A stretch of DNA of 16,664 nt from Chloroflexota bacterium (GCA_003695215.1 RFIM01000237.1:1-16664); one strand, 5' to 3'; positions 1 to 6,939 are shown, counted from the stretch's first letter. Made by a program: numbers and translations. Notes: generated from the sequence alone by a model not told the origin.

Positions 1-2
1 CG

Positions 3-665
3 CTGGGCCTTCTATTTAGCCTGCTGTTGACGGCGTGCGTGCCGTCAACAGCGCCCTTGCTGACAGCCACGCCGCGCCCGTTCGTGCCGCCATCAGTGCC
101 GACGCGCCTTGTCACGCTTGCGCCAACGCCAACACCTTTGCCAACAGCCACGCCGACTTTGCCCTATGCCATTGCGCCACTTCTCGGCGCGTGGCTAATC
201 GATCTGACCTTACAGCTGCGCGAAGGCGTCACGTTCGATGATGTGCGCTTCATCGGCACGCTGAGCTTTGAGATCGAGCTGGAAGGCACGTTGAGCGGCA
301 GTGCTGAATTCTACCCGACTGTCTGGCAGCCGCCCTGCGTGACTTCGGCGCTCGATCCTGAGCCGATTCGGGCCGCGATCAGCGGTATCTTGCAGCCTGA
401 GGATGGCAGCCTCTTAGCGCAAGTGCGCCTGCAGCCTGAGGATGTACAGCAAGCTACGACGCTGAAGCTGGCCTGCCCAGAATTCCCTGAAGGGATTGTG
501 CTGAGCGAGCCGATCTTCTGGCAGGCGATGCGCGCCGCAGATTTGCTCAGCTTCAGCTTGCCCTTGCAGACGGGCTTCACGCGCCAATTCAGCGCCGATC
601 TGAGCGGAATCAGCGGCGGCGCGCTCTATGGCACGCTTTATGCCACTTTGCGCCTGAGTCGTTAG
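3..665 (+). CDS. Lipoprotein of unknown function, 5' end missing
   Basis: The reading frame is open from the left edge, so the true start lies outside the window; about 220 codons are visible. The first residues are hydrophobic (LGLLFSLLL) and run into a lipobox L-T-A-C at 27-38. The Cys codon at 36-38 would be the lipidated first residue of the mature protein, exported by Sec and processed by signal peptidase II. About 40 residues rich in Pro, Thr and Ala follow, a flexible linker typical of surface lipoproteins in Chloroflexota. A globular domain of about 165 residues comes next, with alternating beta-type sequence and a Cys pair; I do not recognise its family. The stop codon shares four bases (TTAG) with the stop of the convergent pfkA. 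The lipoprotein assignment is firm; the function is unknown. Confidence 0.8.
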   Translation: MGLLFSLLLTACVPSTAPLLTATPRPFVPPSVPTRLVTLAPTPTPLPTATPTLPYAIAPLLGAWLIDLTLQLREGVTFDDVRFIGTLSFEIELEGTLSGSAEFYPTVWQPPCVTSALDPEPIRAAISGILQPEDGSLLAQVRLQPEDVQQATTLKLACPEFPEGIVLSEPIFWQAMRAADLLSFSLPLQTGFTRQFSADLSGISGGALYGTLYATLRLSR

Positions 666-1627
666 CGCGAGAGCATCTCGCCGATCTCGTAGTATTCCAA
701 GTTGGCAGGCCGATGCCGCGAGGTGACTTCTTCCAGCGGCACAGGCGTGATCTCGCGCCCGTTCAAACCGACCATCACGCCGTGTTCGCCGTTACACAAG
801 CACTCAACAGCCTTGATGCCCATGCGCGAAGCCAAGAGCCGATCAAAGGCGCTCGGGCTGCCACCACGCTGAATGTGGCCGAGAATGGTGACGCGCACCT
901 CAAAGCCGACGTTCTGCCCTTCGAGATATTTGACGATCTCGGAGATTTTCGGCTTGGCGCCTTCAGCGACCACAGCAATAGCGTGATTTTTGCCGCGCAG
1001 ATAGGCATCTTCAAGGCGCGCTGCGATCTCTTCCAGCTCCATTGTCTTCTCTGGGATGAGCGTGAGCTCGGCGCCGCCTAGAATGCCCGACATCAGCGCC
1101 AGATAGCCACAGTTGCGGCCCATAACTTCGATCAGGAAGGCGCGCTCATGGCTAGAGGCAGTATCGCGCAGGCGGTCGAGCGCATCCAGGATCGTATTCA
1201 GCGCAGTATCCACGCCAATGCTCATGTTCGTGCCCCAGATATCGTTATCAATGCTACCTGGCACGCCGACCACAGGCACGCCCAGCTTATGCAGTGCCAA
1301 GGCGCCGCGCAGGCTGCCATCGCCGCCAATCACCACCAAGCCTTCGATGCCATGCTCGTTCAGCCGCCGCAGGCCGCGCCGCTGCCCTTGCAGCGTCTTG
1401 AACTCCTCATTGCGCGCCGTCTGCAGAATGGTGCCGCCGCGCTGCAGAATGCCGCTCACCTCACGGTTAGTCAAGCGCTCAAAATCGCCTGCAAGCAAGC
1501 CTCGATAGGCCTGGCGAATGCCGTAGACTTCAATGCCTTTGGCTAGAGCAGTCCGCACGACTGCGCGAATGGCGGCGTTCATGCCTGGCGCATCGCCGCC
1601 GCTGGTCATCACGGCGATTCGTCTCAT
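662..1627 (-). CDS. pfkA: ATP-dependent 6-phosphofructokinase
   Basis: Phosphorylates fructose-6-phosphate to fructose-1,6-bisphosphate in the cytosol, the committed step of glycolysis. The 321 residues match the usual bacterial PfkA length (about 320). Visible motifs in order: GGDAPGMN near residue 10, IGGDGS at 100-105, PGSIDNDIWGT at 123-133 with catalytic Asp127 and Asp129, RDTASSHER, EVMGRNCG, and GHIQRGGSPSAFDR. Gly104 and Gly124 are the residues that mark ATP-using enzymes; PPi-using relatives carry Asp and Lys there. Ser125 replaces the more usual Thr, a conservative change. Arg21 and Arg25, which bind allosteric effectors in E. coli PfkA, are kept. An AAGGAG ribosome-binding site lies just upstream of the ATG. 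It is transcribed divergently from the HU gene across about 254 bp, and its 3' end overlaps the lipoprotein stop. Confidence 0.96.
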   Translation of the reverse strand: MRRIAVMTSGGDAPGMNAAIRAVVRTALAKGIEVYGIRQAYRGLLAGDFERLTNREVSGILQRGGTILQTARNEEFKTLQGQRRGLRRLNEHGIEGLVVIGGDGSLRGALALHKLGVPVVGVPGSIDNDIWGTNMSIGVDTALNTILDALDRLRDTASSHERAFLIEVMGRNCGYLALMSGILGGAELTLIPEKTMELEEIAARLEDAYLRGKNHAIAVVAEGAKPKISEIVKYLEGQNVGFEVRVTILGHIQRGGSPSAFDRLLASRMGIKAVECLCNGEHGVMVGLNGREITPVPLEEVTSRHRPANLEYYEIGEMLSR

Positions 1628-1686
1628 AGATCGCGCTCCTTGATCTCTGGGCAGTAGCTCTTTGGCTCTTCGTTCGTTCCATCAAG

Positions 1687-1692
1687 AGTATA
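1687..1692 (-). promoter_or_regulatory. Putative pfkA -10 box
   Basis: TATACT on the minus strand, about 60 bp upstream of the pfkA ATG. No convincing -35 is found at 16-18 bp spacing, so this is a weak call based on one hexamer and its position. Confidence 0.35.
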
Positions 1693-1840
1693 ACACATCC
1701 AAGCACTCTCCGATGGCCCAGCGCCGGGCTATATTCCCAGACTCGGCCTTGTGAAAGTGCGCCGTGCATAACATTTGGCAATATTTGTACCAAGTGCCCA
1801 AAGTGGCCCATTTTGCTCTAGCGCAGGCTTGGAAAGCGTG

Positions 1841-1846
1841 TATAAT
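1841..1846 (+). promoter_or_regulatory. HU gene -10 box and leader
   Basis: A perfect TATAAT sits 35 bp upstream of the HU ATG. No good -35 lies at 16-18 bp; the nearest TTGCTC is 22 bp away. The leader carries a small hairpin (CAGTC at 1854-1858 with GACTG at 1865-1869) directly before the AAGGAG ribosome-binding site at 1870-1875. Confidence 0.6.
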
Positions 1847-1881
1847 GCCTAGCCAGTCTGTCTGGACTGAAGGAGATTTCG

Positions 1882-2166
1882 ATGCAAAAAACGGATTTGA
1901 TCAAGCAAGTGGCAAAAGCGGCTGAGATGTCCCAAGCGGACGCTGCCAAGGCGGTGAACGCACTGATTGAAGTGGTGACTGAGGCGCTCAAGAACGGCGA
2001 GAAGGTGACCATCACTGGCTTCGGCACGTTCGAGGTGCGCGAGTCGGCTGCGCGCACTGGCACCAATCCACGCACGAAGGAAAAGATCACGATTGCAGCG
2101 CGCAAGCGCCCGACATTCAGCCCTGGCTCGCAGCTGCGCGATGCCGTCAGCGGCAAGAGCGAGTGA
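1882..2166 (+). CDS. hup: HU-family nucleoid DNA-binding protein
   Basis: A 94-residue histone-like protein that binds and bends DNA as a dimer in the nucleoid. It begins MQKTDLI, followed by the helical dimerisation region, then GFGTFEVR near residue 48. The DNA-binding arm contains the conserved Asn-Pro of the beta-hairpin tip (TGTNPRTKEKITI, usually R-x-G-R-N-P). It ends with the family-typical KRPTFSPGSQLRDAV. The length matches the usual 90 residues. A strong AAGGAG ribosome-binding site and a TATAAT box precede it and an intrinsic terminator follows, so it is probably a monocistronic, well expressed gene. HU and IHF subunits look alike at this level; a single unlinked copy with this sequence fits HU better. 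Confidence 0.95.
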   Translation: MQKTDLIKQVAKAAEMSQADAAKAVNALIEVVTEALKNGEKVTITGFGTFEVRESAARTGTNPRTKEKITIAARKRPTFSPGSQLRDAVSGKSE

Positions 2167-2192
2167 TCCGTAGAATCTCCGCGTGATCTAGC

Positions 2193-2224
2193 ACAAGGGC
2201 GGGTCAGTCGATCCGCCCTTGTTT
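2193..2224 (+). terminator. Intrinsic terminator after the HU gene
   Basis: A perfect 10-bp stem (ACAAGGGCGG at 2193-2202 with CCGCCCTTGT at 2213-2222) extends inward by a G-T and a T-A pair around a 6-nt loop. The T-run is short (TTT at 2222-2224). It closes the HU transcript before the asparaginase gene. Confidence 0.75.
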
Positions 2225-2258
2225 GCGCCTGAGTAAAGGCTTTGAAAGAGAGGCTTTT

Positions 2259-3104
2259 ATGACTCTTCAGCTGGTTGTGCATGGCGGCGCGGGCTTGATG
2301 GCGACTAGGAATCATGAGGCCGTGATGGCGCGCTGCCGTGAGGCAGTGGCTGCGGGCTTGGCGCGCCTGCGCGAAGGCGATTCGGCCTTGAATGCAGTCG
2401 AGCTTGCCACGCGAGTCCTTGAGGACGATCCGCTCTTCAATGCCGGCTACGGCTCGACGCTGAATCGTGATGGGCAGGTGCAGATGGATGCGCTGATCAT
2501 GGATGGGAATTTCCGCATTGGCGCTGTGGCGGCGGTCTCGCGGGTGAAGAATCCGATCAGCTTGGCGCGGCGTGTGATGGAAGCTACGCCGCACCATCTG
2601 TTAGTGGCTGAAGGCGCAGAGCGCTTTGCCGCTGAGCAAGGCATTCCGCTAGTGCCGCCTGAGACCTTGATCGCGCCGCCAGGCGCTGAATCGGCCGATG
2701 GCGATACTGTTGGCGCAGTGGCGTTGGACGCATTGGGCAACGTGGCAGTGGCCGTCTCGACAGGCGGCGTGCGTGGCAAATTAGCAGGGCGCGTCGGCGA
2801 TTCGCCGCTGCCGGGCGCCGGCGGCTGGGCGGATAACGCGCTCGGCGCAGCGTGCGCCACAGGCCTAGGCGAAGGCATCATCCGCGCCTTGCTGACCTTC
2901 CGCGCCGTCACACTGCTGGAAGAGCGCGCGCCGCAAGCAGCTGCGCAGGCAGCGCTTGCCATCTTGGAGCAGAAATTCAAAGGCGAAGGCGGCTTGATCC
3001 TGCTCGATCGCCGTGGCGCAGTCGGCGTTGCTCATAACACGCCCTTCATGCCTGTAGCTTGGCTGCAGGGCGATCAGATCGTGGCGCAAGTGCGGCAGAG
3101 CTGA
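2259..3104 (+). CDS. Isoaspartyl peptidase / L-asparaginase (Ntn hydrolase)
   Basis: A plant-type asparaginase of the Ntn-hydrolase superfamily (family T2). These enzymes cleave beta-aspartyl dipeptides and hydrolyse L-asparagine after splitting themselves into alpha and beta subunits. Visible motifs: HGGAG at residues 8-12, NAGYGSTLN, MDALIMDG, then GDTVG, where Thr150 would be the autocatalytic cleavage point and new N-terminal nucleophile. STGG follows, then GRVGDSPLPGAG. Thr150, Arg178 and Asp181 have the spacing of Thr179, Arg207 and Asp210 in E. coli IaaA. With ATG 2259 the protein has 281 residues, slightly short for the family. That start is preferred because a GAAAGAGAGG ribosome-binding site precedes it. 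An upstream TTG at 2223 would lie inside the HU terminator. No neighbour suggests a specific pathway. Confidence 0.93.
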   Translation: MTLQLVVHGGAGLMATRNHEAVMARCREAVAAGLARLREGDSALNAVELATRVLEDDPLFNAGYGSTLNRDGQVQMDALIMDGNFRIGAVAAVSRVKNPISLARRVMEATPHHLLVAEGAERFAAEQGIPLVPPETLIAPPGAESADGDTVGAVALDALGNVAVAVSTGGVRGKLAGRVGDSPLPGAGGWADNALGAACATGLGEGIIRALLTFRAVTLLEERAPQAAAQAALAILEQKFKGEGGLILLDRRGAVGVAHNTPFMPVAWLQGDQIVAQVRQS

Positions 3105-3118
3105 AAGCGCCGCGCGAT

Positions 3119-3236
3119 TTGTGGTAGCATAAAAGCTGACGCAACGACCTTAGAAAGCGAAGACCGCTCATGACTTTCCTGCTGCGGCTGTTGCTAGGCA
3201 ACCGCATTGCCGATCCAACTTTGGATGCTACCACAA
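3119..3236. repeat. Perfect 12-nt inverted repeat bracketing the MFS start codon
   Basis: TTGTGGTAGCAT at 3119-3130 is exactly reverse-complementary to ATGCTACCACAA at 3225-3236, separated by 94 bp. The start codon at 3170 lies between the arms. A second small hairpin (GTTGC 3190-3194, GCAAC 3198-3202) lies inside the loop. In mRNA the arms could pair and enclose the translation start; as DNA they could be two operator half-sites. Confidence 0.5.
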
Positions 3237-4456
3237 GGCGCAACATTCGTAACCTCTACATCGAGATCGCCTTTGCCAGCGTGCTTGGCGCCATAGTCAC
3301 CTTCCACGCGGCTTTTATAGTGCGCCTTGGCGGCAGCAAGGAGCTGCTTGCCTTGCTCAGCGCGATACCGGCGCTGGTCTCGGCCTTGTTCAGCATTCCG
3401 TCGGCGCGCCTGCTGGAACGCCTGCCTAATCGCAAGCGCTGGATCATTGGCAGCCTGCTCCTGACGCGCATTGGCACGGGTGCTATCGCGCTCTTGCCGA
3501 TCCTCTTTCCGAAGGACGCCGCAGCGTGGCTAGTGGCGCTGGTGATCTTCCTGAGCCTGCCGACTATCTTCTTCACCAACGGCTTTCAGGCGCTCTTGGC
3601 GGATATCATCCCTGAGCGCCAACGCGCTATGGTCTTCTCAGTGCGGCAGATCATCTGGGCAGCGGGCATTGTGATCACCTCGGCGCTAGCGGGCATTTGG
3701 CTCGATAGCGCGCCATTCCCGCTCAATTACCAGCTGATGTACCTCTTCGGTTTCTTGGTCTCGCTGGGCAGCCAGCACTACCTGAATCAGCTGATCGTGC
3801 CTGAACAGCACGCCCTGCCGACCAAGATTCACAAGGCTGTGCGCACTTCGGACATACCAACTGCGCAGTTGAACGCCGATATCGGACGTATGCTCTTCAA
3901 CACGCTGATCTACCAGGCAGGCTTGACCTTGCCTGTGGCGCTGTTCACTATCTATTACATTGACGTGCTGGGCGCCTCTGATACTTGGATCGGCTTCAAC
4001 TCAGCGGTCGGCTTTGTGGGCATGGTGATGGGCAACTTGCTGTGGGCGCATCTATTGCGGCGCCACAGCTACTCCTGGGCGTTGCGCACAGCAAGCCTGC
4101 TAACGTGGCTCTTCCCTGTCGGCATCGCGCTCTTCCCTGATCTGACAGCAATTTTGTTCATCAATTGGCTAGTCAACTTATTTCATCCGGGCATGGAGCT
4201 GGGCAGCTTGAACGTGATGTTCAAGCTCGGCGCCGGCATGCATCGGGCGCTTTACATGAGCTGGTACAACACTGTGCTGAATCTCAGCTTATTCGCGGCG
4301 CCGTTGGCTGGCGTCTGGCTGGCCGAGCAGTTCGGCATCCCATTTGTGCTGCTGCTCAGCGGCGGCTTGCGCATAGCAGGCGGCGCGCTGTTCAACCTGA
4401 ATCGGGTGCGCGAGCCAAGCCGCGAGGTCGGCTCAATCATACCGAGCGACGCCTAG
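3170..4456 (+). CDS. MFS transporter
   Basis: A 428-residue integral membrane protein with about twelve hydrophobic segments, the size and shape of a major facilitator superfamily permease. A short cytosolic N-terminus (about 35 residues, with charged DATTRRN) precedes the first segment. The loop after TM2 reads SARLLERLPNRKRW, a degenerate form of the MFS motif A (G-x-L-x-D-R-x-G-R-K), placing it between TM2 and TM3. A polar central loop near residues 210-240 divides the two halves. The second half has a GFVGMVMGNLLWAHLLRR segment, the mirror copy of the TM2-TM3 region. The substrate cannot be told from sequence. The ribosome-binding site is weak (AGAAAG, distant). The stop overlaps the glgA stop by four bases (CTAG), so no terminator separates the two convergent genes. 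Confidence 0.85.
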   Translation: MTFLLRLLLGNRIADPTLDATTRRNIRNLYIEIAFASVLGAIVTFHAAFIVRLGGSKELLALLSAIPALVSALFSIPSARLLERLPNRKRWIIGSLLLTRIGTGAIALLPILFPKDAAAWLVALVIFLSLPTIFFTNGFQALLADIIPERQRAMVFSVRQIIWAAGIVITSALAGIWLDSAPFPLNYQLMYLFGFLVSLGSQHYLNQLIVPEQHALPTKIHKAVRTSDIPTAQLNADIGRMLFNTLIYQAGLTLPVALFTIYYIDVLGASDTWIGFNSAVGFVGMVMGNLLWAHLLRRHSYSWALRTASLLTWLFPVGIALFPDLTAILFINWLVNLFHPGMELGSLNVMFKLGAGMHRALYMSWYNTVLNLSLFAAPLAGVWLAEQFGIPFVLLLSGGLRIAGGALFNLNRVREPSREVGSIIPSDA

Positions 4457-5919
4457 CCGCTGCGATGCCGCTTCAAGGCGCGCTCATAGACGCGCACATA
4501 TTCAGCAGCGCTTTTGTGCCAGCTGAAATCGGTTTGCATAGCCCGCAGCTGCATGCGGCGGAAGGCCTGTGGTCGGCTGCGATAGGTCTCTAGTGCCCAG
4601 CGCAACGTGCCAAGGACTGCCTCAGGCGTTTCCCAGAGAAAGACGAAGCCCGTGCCTGTTTCGGCGTCCCCGTTATCGTAATTCTGGACAGTATCGGCCA
4701 GGCCGCCTGTCTCGCGCACCACGGGCAAGGCGCCGTAGCGCATGGCGATCATCTGGCTGGTGCCGCACGGCTCATAGCGGCTCGGCATCAGGAACAGGTC
4801 GCTAGCGGCATAGATGCGTTGCGAAAGCACTGCATCATAGCCGATCACGGCGCGCATGCGGCTGCCATAAGTGTACTCGAGCGTGCGCAAGCCGTCTTCA
4901 AGGTAGCCCTCGCCGCTGCCTAAGACGATCACTTGCACGTCTTCGTCCGCCAAGAGGCGATGCAAGGCAGGGATAGCCAGATCGAAACCTTTTTGTGCAG
5001 TCAGGCGCGTGACGGCGCCGATCAGTGGCACGTCGGCGCGTTGCGGCAAGCCAAGCTGCGCCTGCAACGCCGTTTTATTCAGCGGGCGCGGCGCCAGATC
5101 TTGCGCGCTGAACGGATAGGGCAGGGCAGGATCGGTAGCAGGATCGTTGCGCTCCATATCCAGGCCGTTCAGGATGCCCATCAGATCGCCGCCATAGGCG
5201 CGCCAGCGCACTAGCGCTTCCAAGCCTTCGCCAAAGCGCGGATACTGAATTTCTTCAGCATAGCGCGGGCTGACGGTTGTGATCATATCGCTGTAGGCGA
5301 TAGCAATTGCCAGCAAGTTATCGCTCTTGCCGTGAAAGACCAGCTCAGGCTGTGTGCGTGCAGGAATGCCCGCATCGAAGAGCGCGCCGCCTGACCAATC
5401 GCCCTGATAGCCCATGTTGTGAATGGTCAGCACAGTGCCAACAGGCTGCCAGAACGGATCGAAGCGGCTGTGAGCCACCAAGAAGCTGCCTAGCGCTGTA
5501 TGCCAGTCATGCACGTGCAGCGCGTCTAGCTTCCAGCCCTGGCGTTGTGCCAATTGCCATGCCAGCGCTAGCGTGAACTCGCTGAAGGCGATGAAGCGTT
5601 GCCGATCCCACTCGGTATCTGTATAAAGCTGCCAGCCCTGCCCGAAGAACGGATAGCTCTCCAGGAAATAGACTGGCACGCCATCGCGTTGTGCCTGATG
5701 GACGTAGACATCCGCCAAGCCGCGCCTTCGGCCGAACTGGAAGTGAAAGGCATAGGCGATGTTGTGGCGCCCGCGCTCGATGAAGCCATGCAGCGGCATG
5801 ACCACGCGTGCATCCACGCCCATGCTGCGCAGCGCCTTCGGCAGGCTGCCCACTACATCGGCAAGCCCGCCCGCCTTGGCGAAGGGCGCCATCTCAGCCG
5901 CTGCAAATAGGACGTTCAT
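4453..5919 (-). CDS. glgA: Glycogen synthase (ADP-glucose type, GT5)
   Basis: Transfers glucose from ADP-glucose to growing alpha-1,4-glucan for cytosolic glycogen. The 488 residues match the family (about 480). The N-terminal GT5 domain opens with MNVLFAAAEM and KAGGLADV, with Lys15 at the ADP-glucose site. HVHDWHT lies at 136-141 and TIHNMGYQG at 165-173. The C-terminal Rossmann domain has GAVTRLTAQKG (Arg305, Lys310), SRYEPCGTSQ (Glu383) and the nucleotide-binding region ETGGLADTV. The ILNGLDMERNDPATD segment replaces the common W-N-P with R-N-D-P. The start lies 18 bp downstream of the acidic-repeat gene's stop, in the same direction, so the two probably share a transcript. The ribosome-binding site is poor, which fits translational coupling. 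Confidence 0.95.
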   Translation of the reverse strand: MNVLFAAAEMAPFAKAGGLADVVGSLPKALRSMGVDARVVMPLHGFIERGRHNIAYAFHFQFGRRRGLADVYVHQAQRDGVPVYFLESYPFFGQGWQLYTDTEWDRQRFIAFSEFTLALAWQLAQRQGWKLDALHVHDWHTALGSFLVAHSRFDPFWQPVGTVLTIHNMGYQGDWSGGALFDAGIPARTQPELVFHGKSDNLLAIAIAYSDMITTVSPRYAEEIQYPRFGEGLEALVRWRAYGGDLMGILNGLDMERNDPATDPALPYPFSAQDLAPRPLNKTALQAQLGLPQRADVPLIGAVTRLTAQKGFDLAIPALHRLLADEDVQVIVLGSGEGYLEDGLRTLEYTYGSRMRAVIGYDAVLSQRIYAASDLFLMPSRYEPCGTSQMIAMRYGALPVVRETGGLADTVQNYDNGDAETGTGFVFLWETPEAVLGTLRWALETYRSRPQAFRRMQLRAMQTDFSWHKSAAEYVRVYERALKRHRSG

Positions 5920-5937
5920 CGAGCGCTCGCCGGCAAG

Positions 5938-6222
5938 CTACCTCAGGTAGCCCCTGTAGAGCTGATCTTCGAACTCGTCCTCGTCGTCGAAGTCATCCTC
6001 GTCATCGAAGTCGTCGAAGTCATCCTCGTCATCGAAGTCATCCTCGTCATCGAAGTCGTCTTCGTCATCGAAGTCGTCCTCGTCGTCGAAGTCATCGAAG
6101 TCGTCCTCGTCATCGAAGTCGTCCTCGTCATCGAAGTCGTCGAGGTCGCCTTCGTCGCTTTCCAAAGGCTCATCATCTTCCTCATAACGCCGCTTGACGG
6201 CACGAGGCCTCAGATCGCGCAT
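5938..6222 (-). CDS. Acidic tandem-repeat protein, unknown function
   Basis: An orphan protein with a short basic head and an extremely acidic tail. Starting at ATG 6222 it has 94 residues: MRDLRPRAVKRRYEEDDEP, then a tract of eight FDDEDD hexapeptides (the last ends in E) with two extra FDD triplets inserted. It ends FEDQLYRGYLR. An upstream in-frame ATG at 6369 would add 49 residues. I prefer 6222 because a promoter-like TTGACT-18-TAAAAT covers 6368-6397 and its transcript would begin downstream of the 6369 ATG. The ribosome-binding site at 6222 is poorly spaced, so the start is uncertain. There is no Cys, signal peptide or membrane segment in the 94-residue form. A role as a DNA- or protein-mimicking, cation-binding or chaperone-like tail is conceivable but unsupported. 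It directly precedes glgA. Confidence 0.6.
   Translation of the reverse strand: MRDLRPRAVKRRYEEDDEPLESDEGDLDDFDDEDDFDDEDDFDDFDDEDDFDDEDDFDDEDDFDDEDDFDDFDDEDDFDDEDEFEDQLYRGYLR
5974..6135. repeat. In-frame 18-bp/9-bp tandem repeat encoding FDDEDD units
   Basis: 162 bp made of 18-bp units with two extra 9-bp units, so the basic period is 9 bp. Synonymous GAT/GAC and TTC/GAC switches vary the copies, so it is not a freshly expanded array. All reading frames are open through it, giving spurious Ser/Thr/Met-rich and Arg/His-rich translations in other frames. Confidence 0.9.
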
Positions 6223-6367
6223 CTCCAGGTGCCAGGGCCAGGCTACAGACAGCGCAGATGGCACACAAAGCACATCGGATGTAGCTGCTTCAGGCAGTGC
6301 AATTAGAGACGAGAGTGCAGTTGCGCTCACGGATGACTCCTTAGCATGTGTAGAGAAAATCGCAGGC

Positions 6368-6397
6368 ATTTTAACGCTGCCTTTTGTGGCAAGTCAA
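6368..6397 (-). promoter_or_regulatory. Candidate promoter of the acidic-repeat gene
   Basis: On the minus strand TTGACT (6397-6392) and TAAAAT (6373-6368) are 18 bp apart, five of six matches to each consensus. The expected transcription start, near 6361, lies downstream of the ATG at 6369 and about 140 nt before the ATG at 6222. The -35 lies inside a 7-bp palindrome (6389-6408). Confidence 0.5.
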
Positions 6398-6408
6398 CCA
6401 CGACTTGC
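6389..6408. repeat. Palindrome overlapping the -35 of the acidic-repeat gene
   Basis: GCAAGTC (6389-6395), a 6-nt spacer, then GACTTGC (6402-6408), a perfect 7-bp inverted repeat. It has no T-run on either strand, so it is more likely an operator or RNA hairpin than a terminator. Confidence 0.5.
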
Positions 6409-6415
6409 TGCTGTG

Positions 6416-6649
6416 CTATTCAGATTTGCGATCGCCGCGTGCGGCGATACTTTTATCGTAGATTTCACGCCCAGCGCGCTGTGCAGCTTTGCGGACTTCA
6501 GGATCGTCATCAGTGCGGAAGACTCGCTCAAGCGCAGGCAGAGCGGCGGGATCGCCCAGCAGACGCAACTCGTTAATAGAGCGCAGGCGAACAGCGGGAT
6601 CCTTGTCGTTCAGACGTTGGATATGATATTGGACGAGTCGGCTGACCAT
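6416..6649 (-). CDS. HEAT-repeat mini-protein (third of three)
   Basis: A small soluble all-helical protein of 77 residues. The core reads VQYHIQRLNDKDPAVRLR, then LLGDPAALPALERVF and DPEVRKAAQRAGREIYDK, the pattern of PBS-lyase-type HEAT repeats (D-P-x-x-V-R, G-D-x-x-A-L-P-A-L). Such repeats form protein-binding scaffolds. It aligns end to end with its upstream neighbour, so the two are paralogs. The ATG at 6649 is preceded by AGAGGTG at good spacing. A TTG at 6673 overlapping the upstream stop as TTGA would add eight residues and is an alternative. Two palindromes and a promoter-like sequence lie at or just after its 3' end, which suggests the HEAT unit ends here. Confidence 0.75.
   Translation of the reverse strand: MVSRLVQYHIQRLNDKDPAVRLRSINELRLLGDPAALPALERVFRTDDDPEVRKAAQRAGREIYDKSIAARGDRKSE
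6431..6448. repeat. Strong palindrome at the 3' end of the third HEAT gene
   Basis: ATCGCCGC (6431-6438), 2 nt, then GCGGCGAT (6441-6448). As RNA it would form a stem of about 7 bp with a 4-nt loop just before the stop codon on the minus strand. No T-run follows, so it may be a stabilising or processing hairpin at the end of the HEAT transcript. Confidence 0.45.
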
Positions 6650-6669
6650 AACCTGCACCTCTGGTGCGC

Positions 6670-6930
6670 TCAAACGCGATTAGGACGCCGATCCCCTGGC
6701 GGCAAGGCGCCTTCGCTGGCAAGGCGACGCTCAGCAGCCTGATAAATGCTCTTGCCAGCGCTCTGAGCTAACTTGCGGATTTCCAAGTCAGGATCGAGCG
6801 CGAATAGCTGCGCTAAGGCGCCGAGCGCGCGTGGATCGCCGATCAGCTCGATCTGACGGATCGCTTGACGGCGCACAGCTGTCTCAGGATCGCGCAAGCG
6901 TTTCAACCAGATATCCAAAGGATCAGGCAT
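6670..6930 (-). CDS. HEAT-repeat mini-protein (second of three)
   Basis: An 86-residue soluble protein. The core contains WLKRLRDPETAVRRQAI, then LIGDPRALGALAQLF, then LEIRKLAQSAGKSIYQAAE: about two HEAT helical hairpins. A short polar Pro/Arg-rich tail (LPPGDRRPNRV) follows. It is paralogous to both flanking genes, sharing the D-P-x-x-x-V-R, G-D-P-x-A-L and A-G-[KR]-x-I-Y positions. An AGGTG ribosome-binding site precedes the ATG. It starts 9 bp after the first HEAT gene's stop and its own stop abuts the third gene, so the three are almost certainly co-transcribed. The partner protein is unknown. Confidence 0.8.
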   Translation of the reverse strand: MPDPLDIWLKRLRDPETAVRRQAIRQIELIGDPRALGALAQLFALDPDLEIRKLAQSAGKSIYQAAERRLASEGALPPGDRRPNRV

Positions 6931-6939
6931 GATGTCACC

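Noticed and set aside
662..1627. PPi-dependent phosphofructokinase
   Set aside because: Gly104 and Gly124 are present where PPi enzymes have Asp and Lys.
1771..1782. 12-nt ACATTTGGCAAT shared by the pfkA-HU intergenic region and the xylA start
   Set aside because: Exact 12-mers on either strand are expected many times by chance in a window of this length.
1818..2597. 259-codon minus-strand frame across the HU gene and its terminator
   Set aside because: Antisense to HU and the asparaginase start and across the terminator; low-complexity translation, no motif.
5808..6203. Open frames over the acidic repeat giving Arg/His/Ser-rich (plus strand) or Thr/Ser/Met-rich (minus strand) proteins
   Set aside because: Every frame stays open through a 9-bp-period repeat. 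Only the FDDEDD frame has a coherent flanking sequence, a promoter candidate and operon spacing to glgA.
6428..6435. GCGATCGC octamer as a HIP1-like element
   Set aside because: I noticed only one copy, and it is explained by the surrounding codons and palindrome.
6194..6742. 182-codon plus-strand frame
   Set aside because: It runs antisense to the acidic gene's leader and two HEAT genes whose protein patterns and ribosome-binding sites are clear; no recognisable domain.
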